Origin: Aldehydirespirator sp963662645
Lineage (GTDB): Bacteria > Actinomycetota > Acidimicrobiia > Acidimicrobiales > Aldehydirespiratoraceae
Assembly: GCA_963662645.2 (NCBI GenBank)
Contig: OY759762.1
Coordinates: 2,170,001-2,234,000, forward strand
DNA: 64,000 bases
Reading direction: 5' to 3'
Part shown: positions 8,619-16,441 of the stretch, one piece after another
Numbering within the stretch: the stretch's first letter is position 1
Layout: the number at the start of each line of letters is the position of its first letter
The notes under the pieces: model-generated
What the model saw: the letters and a program-made list of their open reading frames with translations, nothing else
The model's database searches: none
What the model was told of the DNA's origin: nothing
Position numbers and translations under genes: made by a program

Positions 8619-9797
8619 ATGGCCCGCGACCTAGGCTTTCCCGTTTTCGACTCCGACAACCACATGTACGAGACGGAGGACGCCTTCACCCGGCACCTCC
8701 CCGCCGAATATCGGGGCGCCATTCGCTACGTGCAGGTGGACGGTCGCACCAAGATTGCGATCAAGGGACAGATATCTGAGTACATCCCCAATCCCACCTT
8801 CGAGGTGGTGGCCCCTCCCGGAGCTCAGGAGGAGTACTACCGCCACGGCAACCCCGAGGGCAAGAGCCTGCGGGAGATCTTCGGCAAGCCGATCCACTGC
8901 CCCGAATGGGCCCGCAACGCCGACGCCCGGCTGCCCCATCTGGACGAGCTCGGGATCCAGGGCTCTCTCATGTTTCCGACGCTGGCCAGCCTGCTCGAGG
9001 AGCGGATGCGCGACGACCCCGACCTGACCCACGTCGTGGTGCACTCGCTCAACCAGTGGATCCACGACGAGTGGACGTTCAACTACCGGGACCGGATCTT
9101 CGCCACTCCCATCATCACCCTTCCCATCGTGGAGAAGGCCATCGAGGAGCTGGAGTGGTGCCTGGAGCGGGGCGCCCGCTGCATCCTCATCCGGCCGGCG
9201 CCGGCCTGGGGCCTGCGCGGGCCACGGTCGCCGGGCCTGCCCGAGTTCGATCCGTTCTGGGCCAGAGTGCAGGAGGCCGGCGTGCTGGTGGGCATGCATG
9301 CGTCGGACTCCGGCTACGCCGACCTGGCGTCGATCTGGGAGGGCAAGACCGAGTTCCTGCCGTTCAAGCCCAACCCGCTGCGCCTGCTGGTGATGCAGAA
9401 CCGGGCCGTCAGCGACATGATGGCCGCGATGATCTGTCACGGGGCCTTCACCCGGTTCCCCGACCTGCGCATCGCCACCATCGAGAACGGCGGCACCTGG
9501 GTGAAGCCCCTGCTGGAGAAGCTGGAAGGGGTGTACAAGAAGCTGCCCCAGGACTTCCCCGAGCATCCCCTCGACGCCTTCCGGCGCAACGTCTACGTCA
9601 ACCCGTTCTGGGAGGACGGGCTCGAGGGGCTGATCGATGTCATGAGCCCCGACCGCATCCTGTTCGGCTCCGACTACCCCCATCCCGAAGGCCTGGGCGA
9701 CCCGGTGAGCTTCTATGACGATCTGCCCTCATCGCTGTCGCAGGCCGACGCGGCAAAGATCATGGGCGGGAACCTGAAGGAACTGCTGGCGGTCTGA
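8619..9797 (+). CDS. Amidohydrolase-2 family metal-dependent hydrolase
   Basis: 392-residue TIM-barrel hydrolase of the amidohydrolase_2 (ACMSD-like) family, enzymes that decarboxylate or hydrolyse ring-cleavage and related acids. The N-terminal metal site is represented by FDSDNHMYE (Asn replaces one usual residue of D-x-H). Further pattern elements are VGMHASDSG, ATIENGGTWV and the C-terminal FGSDYPHPEGL with the conserved metal Asp. The ATG at 8619 has AGGAGG 8 nt upstream; an in-frame ATG at 8544 has none. Followed after 40 nt by CaiB and then a P450, probably one operon. Two relatives lie at 37625 and 38905; the former is clearly more similar (shared ..RFIPNPTF.. type segment, YIPNPTF here). 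Confidence 0.88.
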   Translation: MARDLGFPVFDSDNHMYETEDAFTRHLPAEYRGAIRYVQVDGRTKIAIKGQISEYIPNPTFEVVAPPGAQEEYYRHGNPEGKSLREIFGKPIHCPEWARNADARLPHLDELGIQGSLMFPTLASLLEERMRDDPDLTHVVVHSLNQWIHDEWTFNYRDRIFATPIITLPIVEKAIEELEWCLERGARCILIRPAPAWGLRGPRSPGLPEFDPFWARVQEAGVLVGMHASDSGYADLASIWEGKTEFLPFKPNPLRLLVMQNRAVSDMMAAMICHGAFTRFPDLRIATIENGGTWVKPLLEKLEGVYKKLPQDFPEHPLDAFRRNVYVNPFWEDGLEGLIDVMSPDRILFGSDYPHPEGLGDPVSFYDDLPSSLSQADAAKIMGGNLKELLAV

Positions 9798-9837
9798 CCG
9801 CCGACGGCAGCCGAGCGAAGCCTCGGGAATCACAGCG

Positions 9838-11052
9838 ATGGCCGGACCTCTGGAGGGAGTAAGGGTCGTCGAGGTGGCGACCTGGATGTTCGTGCCCTCG
9901 GGCGGGTCTGTGCTGGTGGACTGGGGCGCTGACGTCATCAAGGTCGAAAACCCGGCCGGCGGCGACCCTCAGCGGGGACTGATCACCTCGGGCCTGATCC
10001 CCGGCGGCGGCGTGAACTTCATGGTCGAGCAGCCGAACCGGGGCAAGCGCTCGGTGGCGCTCAACATCGCCCATCCCGACGGCCGCGAGGCCCTGATGAA
10101 GCTGGTCGAGACGGCCGATGTCTTTCTGACCAACTACCTGGAGCCGGTGCGCCGCCGGCTGGGCATCGACAACGAGGCGATCGTGGCCCGCAACCCGTCC
10201 ATCATCATCGCCCGGGGCACCGGCCAGGGACCGGCCGGGCCCGACGCCGAGAAGGGCGGCTTCGACGGGGCATCGTTCTGGGCCCGGGGCGCGGTGGCCG
10301 CGGTGTTCCCGCCCGATGCAGCCGGCCGGCCCCAGGGTCAGCCCTCGCCCGCCTTCGGCGATGTGATGGGCGGCATGGCCCTCGCCGGCGCCATCGCCGC
10401 CGCCCTGCTGAAGCGGGAGCGCACCGGCACCCCAAGCGTGATCGACGTGTCGCTGCTGGCCACCGCGCTGTGGCAGATCTCTCCTCTGGTGGTGGCCTCG
10501 AAGCTGTTCGGGCTCACCTCGCTGCCGCGGGGCGATCGGCGCAAGAACCCCAATCCCGGCGTGGGCGTGTTCCGCACCGCCGATGACCGGTACATCAGCT
10601 TGATCCTGTTGCAGAGCGACCGTTACTGGGAGGACTTCGCATCCCGGCTGGAGCGTCCGATCCTGGTGGACGACGAGCGGTTCAACACCTCCGAGGCCCG
10701 CTCAAAGAACGGCCCGGAGTGCATCGACATCATCGATGAGGCTTTCGCCGAGCGCACCCTGGACGAGTGGAAGGAGCGCCTGGCTGACTTCGAGGGGGTG
10801 TGGACCCCGTTCCAGACCCTGGCCGAGCTGTACGACGACCCCCAGGTGGTGGCCAACGAGTACCTGCCGGCCATGGTGAGCGCGGCGGGTGAGCCGGTTC
10901 AGCTGGTGGCCAGCCCGGCCCAGTTCGACGAGACCCCGGCCGAGGTGGACCGGGCCCCCGAACTGGGGGAGCACACCGAGTTGGTGCTGTCTGAACTGGG
11001 CATCGGCTGGGACGAGATCATCGACCTCAAGTCCAGAGGTGCCATCCTGTAG
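9838..11052 (+). CDS. CaiB/BaiF family CoA-transferase
   Basis: 404-residue family III CoA-transferase, which moves CoA between carboxylic acids through an aspartyl-CoA intermediate. It opens with GPLEGVRVVEVATWMFVP, then DWGADVIKVENPAGGDPQRG and GKRSVALNI. The catalytic aspartate is expected in FGDVMGGMALAGAIAAAL. The C-terminal region ends EHTELVLSELGIGWDEI, typical of the family. Standard length. It sits between an amidohydrolase and a P450 with short gaps, so it probably provides the CoA ester of the pathway intermediate. Confidence 0.92.
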   Translation: MAGPLEGVRVVEVATWMFVPSGGSVLVDWGADVIKVENPAGGDPQRGLITSGLIPGGGVNFMVEQPNRGKRSVALNIAHPDGREALMKLVETADVFLTNYLEPVRRRLGIDNEAIVARNPSIIIARGTGQGPAGPDAEKGGFDGASFWARGAVAAVFPPDAAGRPQGQPSPAFGDVMGGMALAGAIAAALLKRERTGTPSVIDVSLLATALWQISPLVVASKLFGLTSLPRGDRRKNPNPGVGVFRTADDRYISLILLQSDRYWEDFASRLERPILVDDERFNTSEARSKNGPECIDIIDEAFAERTLDEWKERLADFEGVWTPFQTLAELYDDPQVVANEYLPAMVSAAGEPVQLVASPAQFDETPAEVDRAPELGEHTELVLSELGIGWDEIIDLKSRGAIL

Positions 11053-11081
11053 ACATGGATGTCTCCGGCAGGGAGGCCGAG

Positions 11082-12266
11082 ATGGACTATTCGGCGCCGC
11101 CCTACGACCAGTGGGACGCCGCCCAGCCCTACCAGCAGTGGGCCCATGCCCGACAGCACTGCCCGGTCATCCGGGAGGAGGGGTTCAGCTTCACCGAGGA
11201 TCCGGCTCTTCCGAGGTTCACGGTCACGACCTGGGAGGACGCCGACCAGGTGCTGCGGGATTGGCGCTCGTTCTCCGCGTCGATCAACGCCGAGGCGATG
11301 GGCCCCTACATGGGGGAGTTGATGCTCGGCCTCGACGGCGACGAGCATCGCCGCTACCGCAATCTGGTGGCTCACGCCTTCCGCCGCTCGACTCTGGAGC
11401 GTTGGCGGGCCGAGTTGGTGGAACCCGTGATCGAGTCGCTGCTGGACGGCATCGCCCCGGCCGGACAGGCCGATCTCGTCTCCCAGGTCACCAGCAAGTT
11501 CCCGGTGCAGGTGATCTGCGGGATCGTGGGCGTGCCCACCGGGGACCATGAGCAGTTCAACGAATGGTCGATCCGGATCACCTACGGACCGCTGAACCCG
11601 GAGGAGGGAATGGCGGCGTCCCAGGCCATGCGCGACTACCTGGAGCCGCTGGTGGAGGCCCGGCGGGCCGAGCCCACCGGCGACCTGCTGTCGGAACTGG
11701 TGCACGCCGAGATCGACGGGGCCGGGCTCACCGACGAGAAGATCTACGGGTTCCTGCGGCTGCTGCTGCCGGCCGGGGCCGAGACCACCTACCGGGCCTT
11801 CGGGTCGTGCCTGCTGGCCCTGTTGGAGCGTCCTGAGGCGATGGCCCGGGTCCTGGCCGACCGTACGCTCGTGCCGGCCGCCGTGGAGGAGACCCTGCGC
11901 TGGGAGACGTCGGTGACGATGGTGGCCCGGGTGGCCGCGACCGACGCCGAGATCGGCGGCTGCCCGGTGCCGGCCGGGTCGGCCGTCTCGGTGATCAACG
12001 GCTCGGCGTCACGCGACGAGGCCCGATGGACCGACTCCGGCGAGTGGGACCTGGATCGGGAGCCCCTGCCTCACATGGCCTTCGGCACCGGCGCCCACCA
12101 GTGCCTGGGCATGCATCTGGCCCGCATGGAGCTCGAGGTGGGAGTGAATGCCGTGCTCGACCGTCTGCCCAACCTGCGGCTCGATCCCGCCGCCGAGGTT
12201 CCCGTGATCAGCGGCTACGCCTTCCGCAGCCCCCCGGCCCTGCCGGTGCTATTCGACATGTCCTAA
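11082..12266 (+). CDS. Cytochrome P450
   Basis: 394-residue soluble bacterial P450 monooxygenase. I-helix LPAGAETTYRAFG provides the oxygen-activation acid/Thr pair, EETLRWE is the ExxR motif of helix K, and FGTGAHQCLGMHLARME is the haem loop with the axial Cys. The ATG at 11082 has GGGAGG 5 nt upstream; an in-frame ATG at 11055, 3 nt after the previous stop, is an alternative that adds nine residues. Electrons would come from a ferredoxin or reductase encoded elsewhere, since none is adjacent. Third gene of the amidohydrolase-CaiB-P450 run. Substrate unknown. Confidence 0.93.
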   Translation: MDYSAPPYDQWDAAQPYQQWAHARQHCPVIREEGFSFTEDPALPRFTVTTWEDADQVLRDWRSFSASINAEAMGPYMGELMLGLDGDEHRRYRNLVAHAFRRSTLERWRAELVEPVIESLLDGIAPAGQADLVSQVTSKFPVQVICGIVGVPTGDHEQFNEWSIRITYGPLNPEEGMAASQAMRDYLEPLVEARRAEPTGDLLSELVHAEIDGAGLTDEKIYGFLRLLLPAGAETTYRAFGSCLLALLERPEAMARVLADRTLVPAAVEETLRWETSVTMVARVAATDAEIGGCPVPAGSAVSVINGSASRDEARWTDSGEWDLDREPLPHMAFGTGAHQCLGMHLARMELEVGVNAVLDRLPNLRLDPAAEVPVISGYAFRSPPALPVLFDMS

Positions 12267-12309
12267 GATATTTCATAGTTTTTGAGTTGCTCCCATAGTT
12301 CACGTGAGT

Positions 12310-12315
12310 TAGCAT
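12310..12315 (+). promoter_or_regulatory. -10 box of a probable leaderless promoter
   Basis: TAGCAT 6 nt before the ATG of the small membrane protein at 12322, in an AT-rich 55-bp stretch that stands out from the surrounding GC-rich DNA. The paralogue at 37512 has TAGCCT in the same place. Confidence 0.5.
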
Positions 12316-12321
12316 GCCAGC

Positions 12322-12594
12322 ATGGACCCCGCGATGGCCGCCACCCTCATCGGCATCATGGTGAGCGCTCTATTGGGCGTGTTCGCGGGCGCGTTCCACC
12401 TACTGCGCTCTGACCTCAAAGACTTCCGCGCCGAGAACCGTGCCGACCACATTGAGACCAACAAGAGGATCGACCGGCTTGAAGAAAAGGTGGACAGCCT
12501 GATCCTGGCGTTGGCGAGGGCGGGGTTCCTGGTCGATCCTCAAGCGTCGCCACCACCGGCCGACCCGCTAGGCGGCGCTGGATCGGAGGGCTAG
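12322..12594 (+). CDS. Small membrane-anchored coiled-coil protein (paralogue of 37312-37512)
   Basis: 90-residue protein. Residues ~5-27 (MAATLIGIMVSALLGVFAGA) form one hydrophobic helix, residues ~30-66 are charged with heptad-like spacing (RIDRLEEKVDSLILALARAG), and the tail is Pro-rich. The 66-residue protein at 37312-37512 has the same plan and near-identical landmarks: start MDP.(M/I)AAT.IG, LRSDL, RLE.KVD.LI.ALAR.G.LVDP. The function is not recognised; it resembles small holin- or anchor-like proteins only in layout. Its last 27 nt overlap the 3' end of the convergent acyl-CoA dehydrogenase, a geometry repeated by the paralogue. Probably leaderless. Confidence 0.7.
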   Translation: MDPAMAATLIGIMVSALLGVFAGAFHLLRSDLKDFRAENRADHIETNKRIDRLEEKVDSLILALARAGFLVDPQASPPPADPLGGAGSEG

Positions 12595-13689
12595 GCGGGC
12601 GACCTTGCGGCGGTGGTGGGAGGCCGAGCCGAAGTGGAGTTCGCCCACTTTGGCTCGGCGCAGGAATAGGTGCAGGTCGTGCTCCCAGGTGTAGCCGATT
12701 CCGCCCGCGAGCTGGAGGCCGTCCTGCACGCAGCGGCGCTGGGCCTCGCCGGCAGCCGCTTTGGCCATCGAGGCGGCCATTGTGCGGTCCGGGTGGTCCT
12801 CGGCCAGGGTGAGGGCCGCGTAGTAGACGAGCACCCGGGCCCGCTCGATGTCGCGGTACATGTTGGCCAGCTTGTGCTTGACGGCTTGGAACGAGCCGAT
12901 GGGCACACCGAACTGGATGCGCTCCTTGGCGTAGGCGTTGATGATGTCGAAGATCCGCTGGCAGGCGCCCAGCGTGACCGCAGCGACGGCGGTCACGGAC
13001 TCCTCCAGGGCTCGGCGCATCGCATCAGCGGCATCGCCGCCGCCCAGCAGTCGGCCCTTCGACACCCGCACCTCGTCGAGGGTGACGGTCGCATGGCGGA
13101 CGCCTGGATCGACGGGGAGGCCCTCGACGGCCGGGACTGAAGAACCCGGAACCAGGACCACCCGCAACTGGCCGTCCAGGCGGACCACCACGGCCAATTC
13201 ATCGGCGGTGGCGCCGTCCAGCACATAGTGCTTGGTGCCTGACAGCACTAGGTCGTCGCCATCTCGGCGGGCGGCGGCCTGCACATCGGTCGCGTCCCAG
13301 GTGCCAGCCCCCTCGTCGACGGCGATCGTGCCGGTGGTTCGGCCCGCGACAACCGGCGCCAGCAGCTCAGCGGCCTGGGTTGGCGTGGCGGCCTCCGCCA
13401 CCGACGCGGCGAACTGGGTAACGGTGGCCACGAACGGCCCGGGCGCGGCATGGCGACCCAGTTCCTCGAGAACGATGGCAAGCTCCACCCAGCCGTAGCC
13501 GAGGCCGCCGGCCGCCTCGGGGAGTGACATGGCGGGCCATTCCAGGTTCACCAGCGTCTGCCAGAAGTCCGCGGCGTCGGACTCGCCGTCGGCCACGGCC
13601 CGGGCCAGCTCGGGGGGTGCCTCGGCGTCGAGGATGTCGCGCACCGCCCGCTGGAGTTCCAGCTGGTCGTCGGTGAACTCGAACTCCAT
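12568..13689 (-). CDS. Acyl-CoA dehydrogenase, short (second) subunit of a tandem pair
   Basis: 373-residue acyl-CoA dehydrogenase starting MEFEFTDDQLELQRAV and ending near LRRAKVGELHFGSASHHRR. The central domain is reduced and diverged, but KERIQFGVPIGSFQAVKHKLA and GGIGYTWEHDLHLFLRR (with the Glu expected as the catalytic base) are intact. The start lies 2 nt beyond the stop of the upstream 400-residue dehydrogenase. A short plus a long ACAD subunit encoded in tandem is the layout of actinobacterial heteromeric alpha2beta2 dehydrogenases such as FadE28-FadE29 (ChsE1-ChsE2) acting on steroid side chains; a heteromer is inferred here. The same reading frame stays open upstream to 14415 but that part is antisense shadow in the neighbour. 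Confidence 0.88.
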   Translation of the reverse strand: MEFEFTDDQLELQRAVRDILDAEAPPELARAVADGESDAADFWQTLVNLEWPAMSLPEAAGGLGYGWVELAIVLEELGRHAAPGPFVATVTQFAASVAEAATPTQAAELLAPVVAGRTTGTIAVDEGAGTWDATDVQAAARRDGDDLVLSGTKHYVLDGATADELAVVVRLDGQLRVVLVPGSSVPAVEGLPVDPGVRHATVTLDEVRVSKGRLLGGGDAADAMRRALEESVTAVAAVTLGACQRIFDIINAYAKERIQFGVPIGSFQAVKHKLANMYRDIERARVLVYYAALTLAEDHPDRTMAASMAKAAAGEAQRRCVQDGLQLAGGIGYTWEHDLHLFLRRAKVGELHFGSASHHRRKVARLALRSSAA

Positions 13690-13691
13690 CG

Positions 13692-14894
13692 CTAGCCCCT
13701 GGGCTGGCCGAGGACGCGCTCGGCGATGATGTTGCGATGGATCTCGCTGGTGCCACCGCTGATGGTGCCGGCGAAGGTGAAGAAGTACCGGTCGGCCCAC
13801 GACAGCGCCGAGCGGTCGCTCTCGTAGGGCGATTGCGCCCCTTCGGTCATGGTGCGGTCCAGCGCAGCCGGTCCCAGCGACTCCACCATCAGGAGCGCCA
13901 GCTTCTGCTGCGCCTCCGAGCCCAGCAGCTTCAGCAGCGACTGGTCGGCCACGTGCAGGCCTCTCTGGCTGCGAGCGAGCTGGCGCTGGCCCAGCAGGCG
14001 CAGGGCCCACGAGTCCATGATCGAGCTGCCCAGACCGTCGAGCACCACGGGGTCGTCGGCCGCGCCCGCCCCCGCGCCTTCGTTCAGCTGCTCGAGCATG
14101 TCGTCGAGCATGCGGTCGAGGCCCTGGGACCACAGGATCCAGAGCATCTCGCGTTCGTGGGCCAGCGAGCCGGTGCACACCCGCCAGCCGTCGTTGAGCG
14201 CGCCGACCAGGTTCTCCGAGGGCACTTCCACGTCGTCGAAGAACACCTCGTTGAAGTCGGGCGAGCGGCCGGTGATGTCGCCGAAGGGCCTTCGCACCAG
14301 CCCCGGCGTGTCGGTTTCGATGATCAGCGCGGAGATGCCCTTGTGCTTGGGCACGTCGGGGTCGGTGCGTACGAAGGCCAGCAGCACGTCGGCGTCGTGT
14401 GCGCCCGAGGTCCACACCTTCTGGCCGTTGACGATGAAGCGGTCGCCGTCCAGTAACGCCCTGGTGGACAGGCCGGCCAGGTCGCTGCCCGCGCCCGGCT
14501 CGCTCATGCCCAGCGCCGCGGTCTGATCCGCCCGCATGATCGGCACCGCCCAGCGGTGTTTCTGCTCGTCGGTGCCGAAGGTGATGATCGAAGCGCTGAC
14601 GATGCCCAGTCCCTGCGGGTTGAAGCTCTGAGTCACCCGGCGCCGGCCCAGCTCCTCCCAGAACACCGCCTGCTCGTAGAGGCTGGCGTTTCGCCCGCCG
14701 AACTCCGGCGGGTATCCGGGCACCAGCCAGCCGTCGTCGAACATGCGGCGCTGGAAGTCCCGGGCCCAGGCAGGTATGTCGGCGCTGGACCGCGGCCGCA
14801 CCGCGGTGTCGGCCTCATCGGGCAGGTTGGCGTCGAGCCAGGCCGAGAACTCGGTCCTGAACGCCTCAACCTCGGGCGAGTAGGTCAGCCGCAC
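13692..14894 (-). CDS. Acyl-CoA dehydrogenase, long (first) subunit of a tandem pair
   Basis: 400-residue acyl-CoA dehydrogenase of the FadE-like class. Landmarks are MSEPGAGSDLAGLSTRA (flavin/substrate loop), GQKVWTSGAHDAD, LIIETDTPGL and the C-terminal GGTSEIHRNIIAERVLGQP. GTG start with GGAG 5 nt upstream. Only 2 nt separate it from the shorter dehydrogenase downstream, so the two are co-translated and probably form a heteromer. Divergent from the molybdenum hydroxylase operon at 15038, so the two transcription units may be co-regulated from 14895-15037. Confidence 0.9.
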   Translation of the reverse strand: MRLTYSPEVEAFRTEFSAWLDANLPDEADTAVRPRSSADIPAWARDFQRRMFDDGWLVPGYPPEFGGRNASLYEQAVFWEELGRRRVTQSFNPQGLGIVSASIITFGTDEQKHRWAVPIMRADQTAALGMSEPGAGSDLAGLSTRALLDGDRFIVNGQKVWTSGAHDADVLLAFVRTDPDVPKHKGISALIIETDTPGLVRRPFGDITGRSPDFNEVFFDDVEVPSENLVGALNDGWRVCTGSLAHEREMLWILWSQGLDRMLDDMLEQLNEGAGAGAADDPVVLDGLGSSIMDSWALRLLGQRQLARSQRGLHVADQSLLKLLGSEAQQKLALLMVESLGPAALDRTMTEGAQSPYESDRSALSWADRYFFTFAGTISGGTSEIHRNIIAERVLGQPRG

Positions 14895-15037
14895 GCTGCT
14901 CCAGCGGGCCGAGCGGACAGGCGGCGGCGGTGCAGAGGCTTGTCGATGATCATCAAGGCATCTCGATAATCTCTGCTGCTAGCGAAGGCCCCGCCAGCGT
15001 AGCGGCTCACGTGCCGCGCCGTGCAAGACTGGGTGTG

Positions 15038-15955
15038 ATGGAGTCACCGATCGCGTCAGGACCGATATTGCGGCCGTCGTCGTGGCCCGACGCGATCCTG
15101 CTGCGCTCCCAGCACCCCGACGCGTCCCCCATCTGCGGTGGCACCGACCTCATGGTCCGCATCAACTTCGGCCGGGCCCGGCCGGCCGGGCTGCTGGACT
15201 TGACCGCCCTCGAGGAGGGGTTCGACTGCTGGGAACTGATCGAGGATGGGCGCACGGTTCGCATCGGTGCCGGGGTGAGCTTCACCAGAATCATCGATGA
15301 ACTCGGCCACCTGTGTCCCGCGCTGGCCCAAGCGGCTCGCACGGTCGGATCGCCCCAGATCCGCAACCGCGGCACCGTGGCCGGGAACCTGGCCACAGCC
15401 TCGCCGGCCGGGGACGCGCATCCCGTGCTGCTGGCATCCTGGGCGCAGGTGGAAGTCGAGTCGCTGCGGGGGCCGCGCCTCATCGACATAGACGACTTCT
15501 TCGTCGGCCCGAAGCACAGCGCGCTGGATCCCGACGAGCTAATCCGAGCGGTTCGCGTCCCGGCCGCGACCGGCCCGCAGCAATTCGCCAAGATCGGGCC
15601 GCGCAACGCAATGGTGATCGCCACGGCGTCGTTCGCCGTGAACCTGGACGTTGCGGATCGGCGGGTGGGAACCGGGATCGGCTCGGCCGGCCCAACGCCG
15701 CTGCGGGCCCGCGACGCGGAGCGGATGCTGGGGGAGGCGCTGGCCGATCTCTGGGACGCGCCCGGCCGCATCGGCGAGAGGGTGGCCCGTGAATTCGGAG
15801 ATCTCGTGGCTGGGGCCGCGTCCCCCATCGACGATGTGCGGGGCAGCGCCGCCTACCGTAGGCACGCGCTGTCGGTGCTGGCCCGGCGATGCCTCACTTG
15901 GGCTCTTGCTGACTTGGGCGAGGCTGCTGCCGTGGAGGGAGGCGTGGAGGTGTGA
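15038..15955 (+). CDS. Molybdenum hydroxylase, FAD-binding medium subunit
   Basis: 305-residue FAD subunit of a xanthine dehydrogenase/aromatic hydroxylase-type complex; it passes electrons from the Fe-S subunit to the acceptor. Visible motifs are the first FAD loop ICGGTDLMVRINFG and the second, VGSPQIRNRGTVAGNLATASPAGD, both in the right order, followed by the CO_deh_flav_C region. The start at ATG 15038 gives a normal N-terminus (RPSSWPDAILLRS); an in-frame GTG at 15011 is possible. It overlaps the Fe-S subunit gene by 4 nt (GTGA), a tight coupling that fits a fixed complex stoichiometry. Confidence 0.9.
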   Translation: MESPIASGPILRPSSWPDAILLRSQHPDASPICGGTDLMVRINFGRARPAGLLDLTALEEGFDCWELIEDGRTVRIGAGVSFTRIIDELGHLCPALAQAARTVGSPQIRNRGTVAGNLATASPAGDAHPVLLASWAQVEVESLRGPRLIDIDDFFVGPKHSALDPDELIRAVRVPAATGPQQFAKIGPRNAMVIATASFAVNLDVADRRVGTGIGSAGPTPLRARDAERMLGEALADLWDAPGRIGERVAREFGDLVAGAASPIDDVRGSAAYRRHALSVLARRCLTWALADLGEAAAVEGGVEV

Positions 15956-16425
15956 GGGTTAACGTCACCGTGAACGGTGTGGCTCACAGTGTGGACCATG
16001 TGTGGGCTCTGGAGAGCCTGCTGGATTTTCTGCGGGAGCGCATCGGTCTGCGGGGCACCAAGAACGCATGCGAGCAGGGCGAGTGCGGATCGTGCTCGGT
16101 GTATGTGGACGGGGTGCTGGTCTGTTCCTGCCTGGTGGCGGCGGGACAGGTGGAGGGCCGCTCGGTGGTGACCGTTGAGGGTCTCGGCTCTGACGGCGGG
16201 GTGCATCCGGTGCAGCAGGCGCTTGTGGATGCGGGGGCGGTGCAGTGCGGGTTCTGCACGCCGGGGATGGTGGTGGCCGCCCACTGCCTGCTGGCCGGCG
16301 ACCCCGATCCCGACGATCTGACCGTGCGCGAGCAGCTGTCGGGCAACCTCTGCCGCTGTACCGGATACCAGAAGATCCTCGACGCGGTGCACATGGCCGC
16401 CGATCGGGCCGGGACCGGGCAATGA
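15952..16425 (+). CDS. Molybdenum hydroxylase, [2Fe-2S] small subunit
   Basis: 157-residue small subunit. The N-terminal plant-type ferredoxin cluster is ligated by CEQGECGSC and a fourth Cys in LVCSCLV. The helical C-terminal cluster is ligated by CGFCTPG and NLCRCTGY. Both four-Cys sets are complete, so the electron relay between Mo cofactor and FAD is intact. GTG start overlaps the preceding TGA, and the large subunit follows after 16 nt. Normal family length. Confidence 0.94.
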   Translation: MRVNVTVNGVAHSVDHVWALESLLDFLRERIGLRGTKNACEQGECGSCSVYVDGVLVCSCLVAAGQVEGRSVVTVEGLGSDGGVHPVQQALVDAGAVQCGFCTPGMVVAAHCLLAGDPDPDDLTVREQLSGNLCRCTGYQKILDAVHMAADRAGTGQ

Positions 16426-16441
16426 CCGGAGGCGTTGGACG

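Noticed and set aside
13690..14415. 5' extension of the short acyl-CoA dehydrogenase frame
   Set aside because: The extra sequence is the antisense/alternative frame of the long subunit; the MEFEFTDDQLELQ start fits the family exactly.
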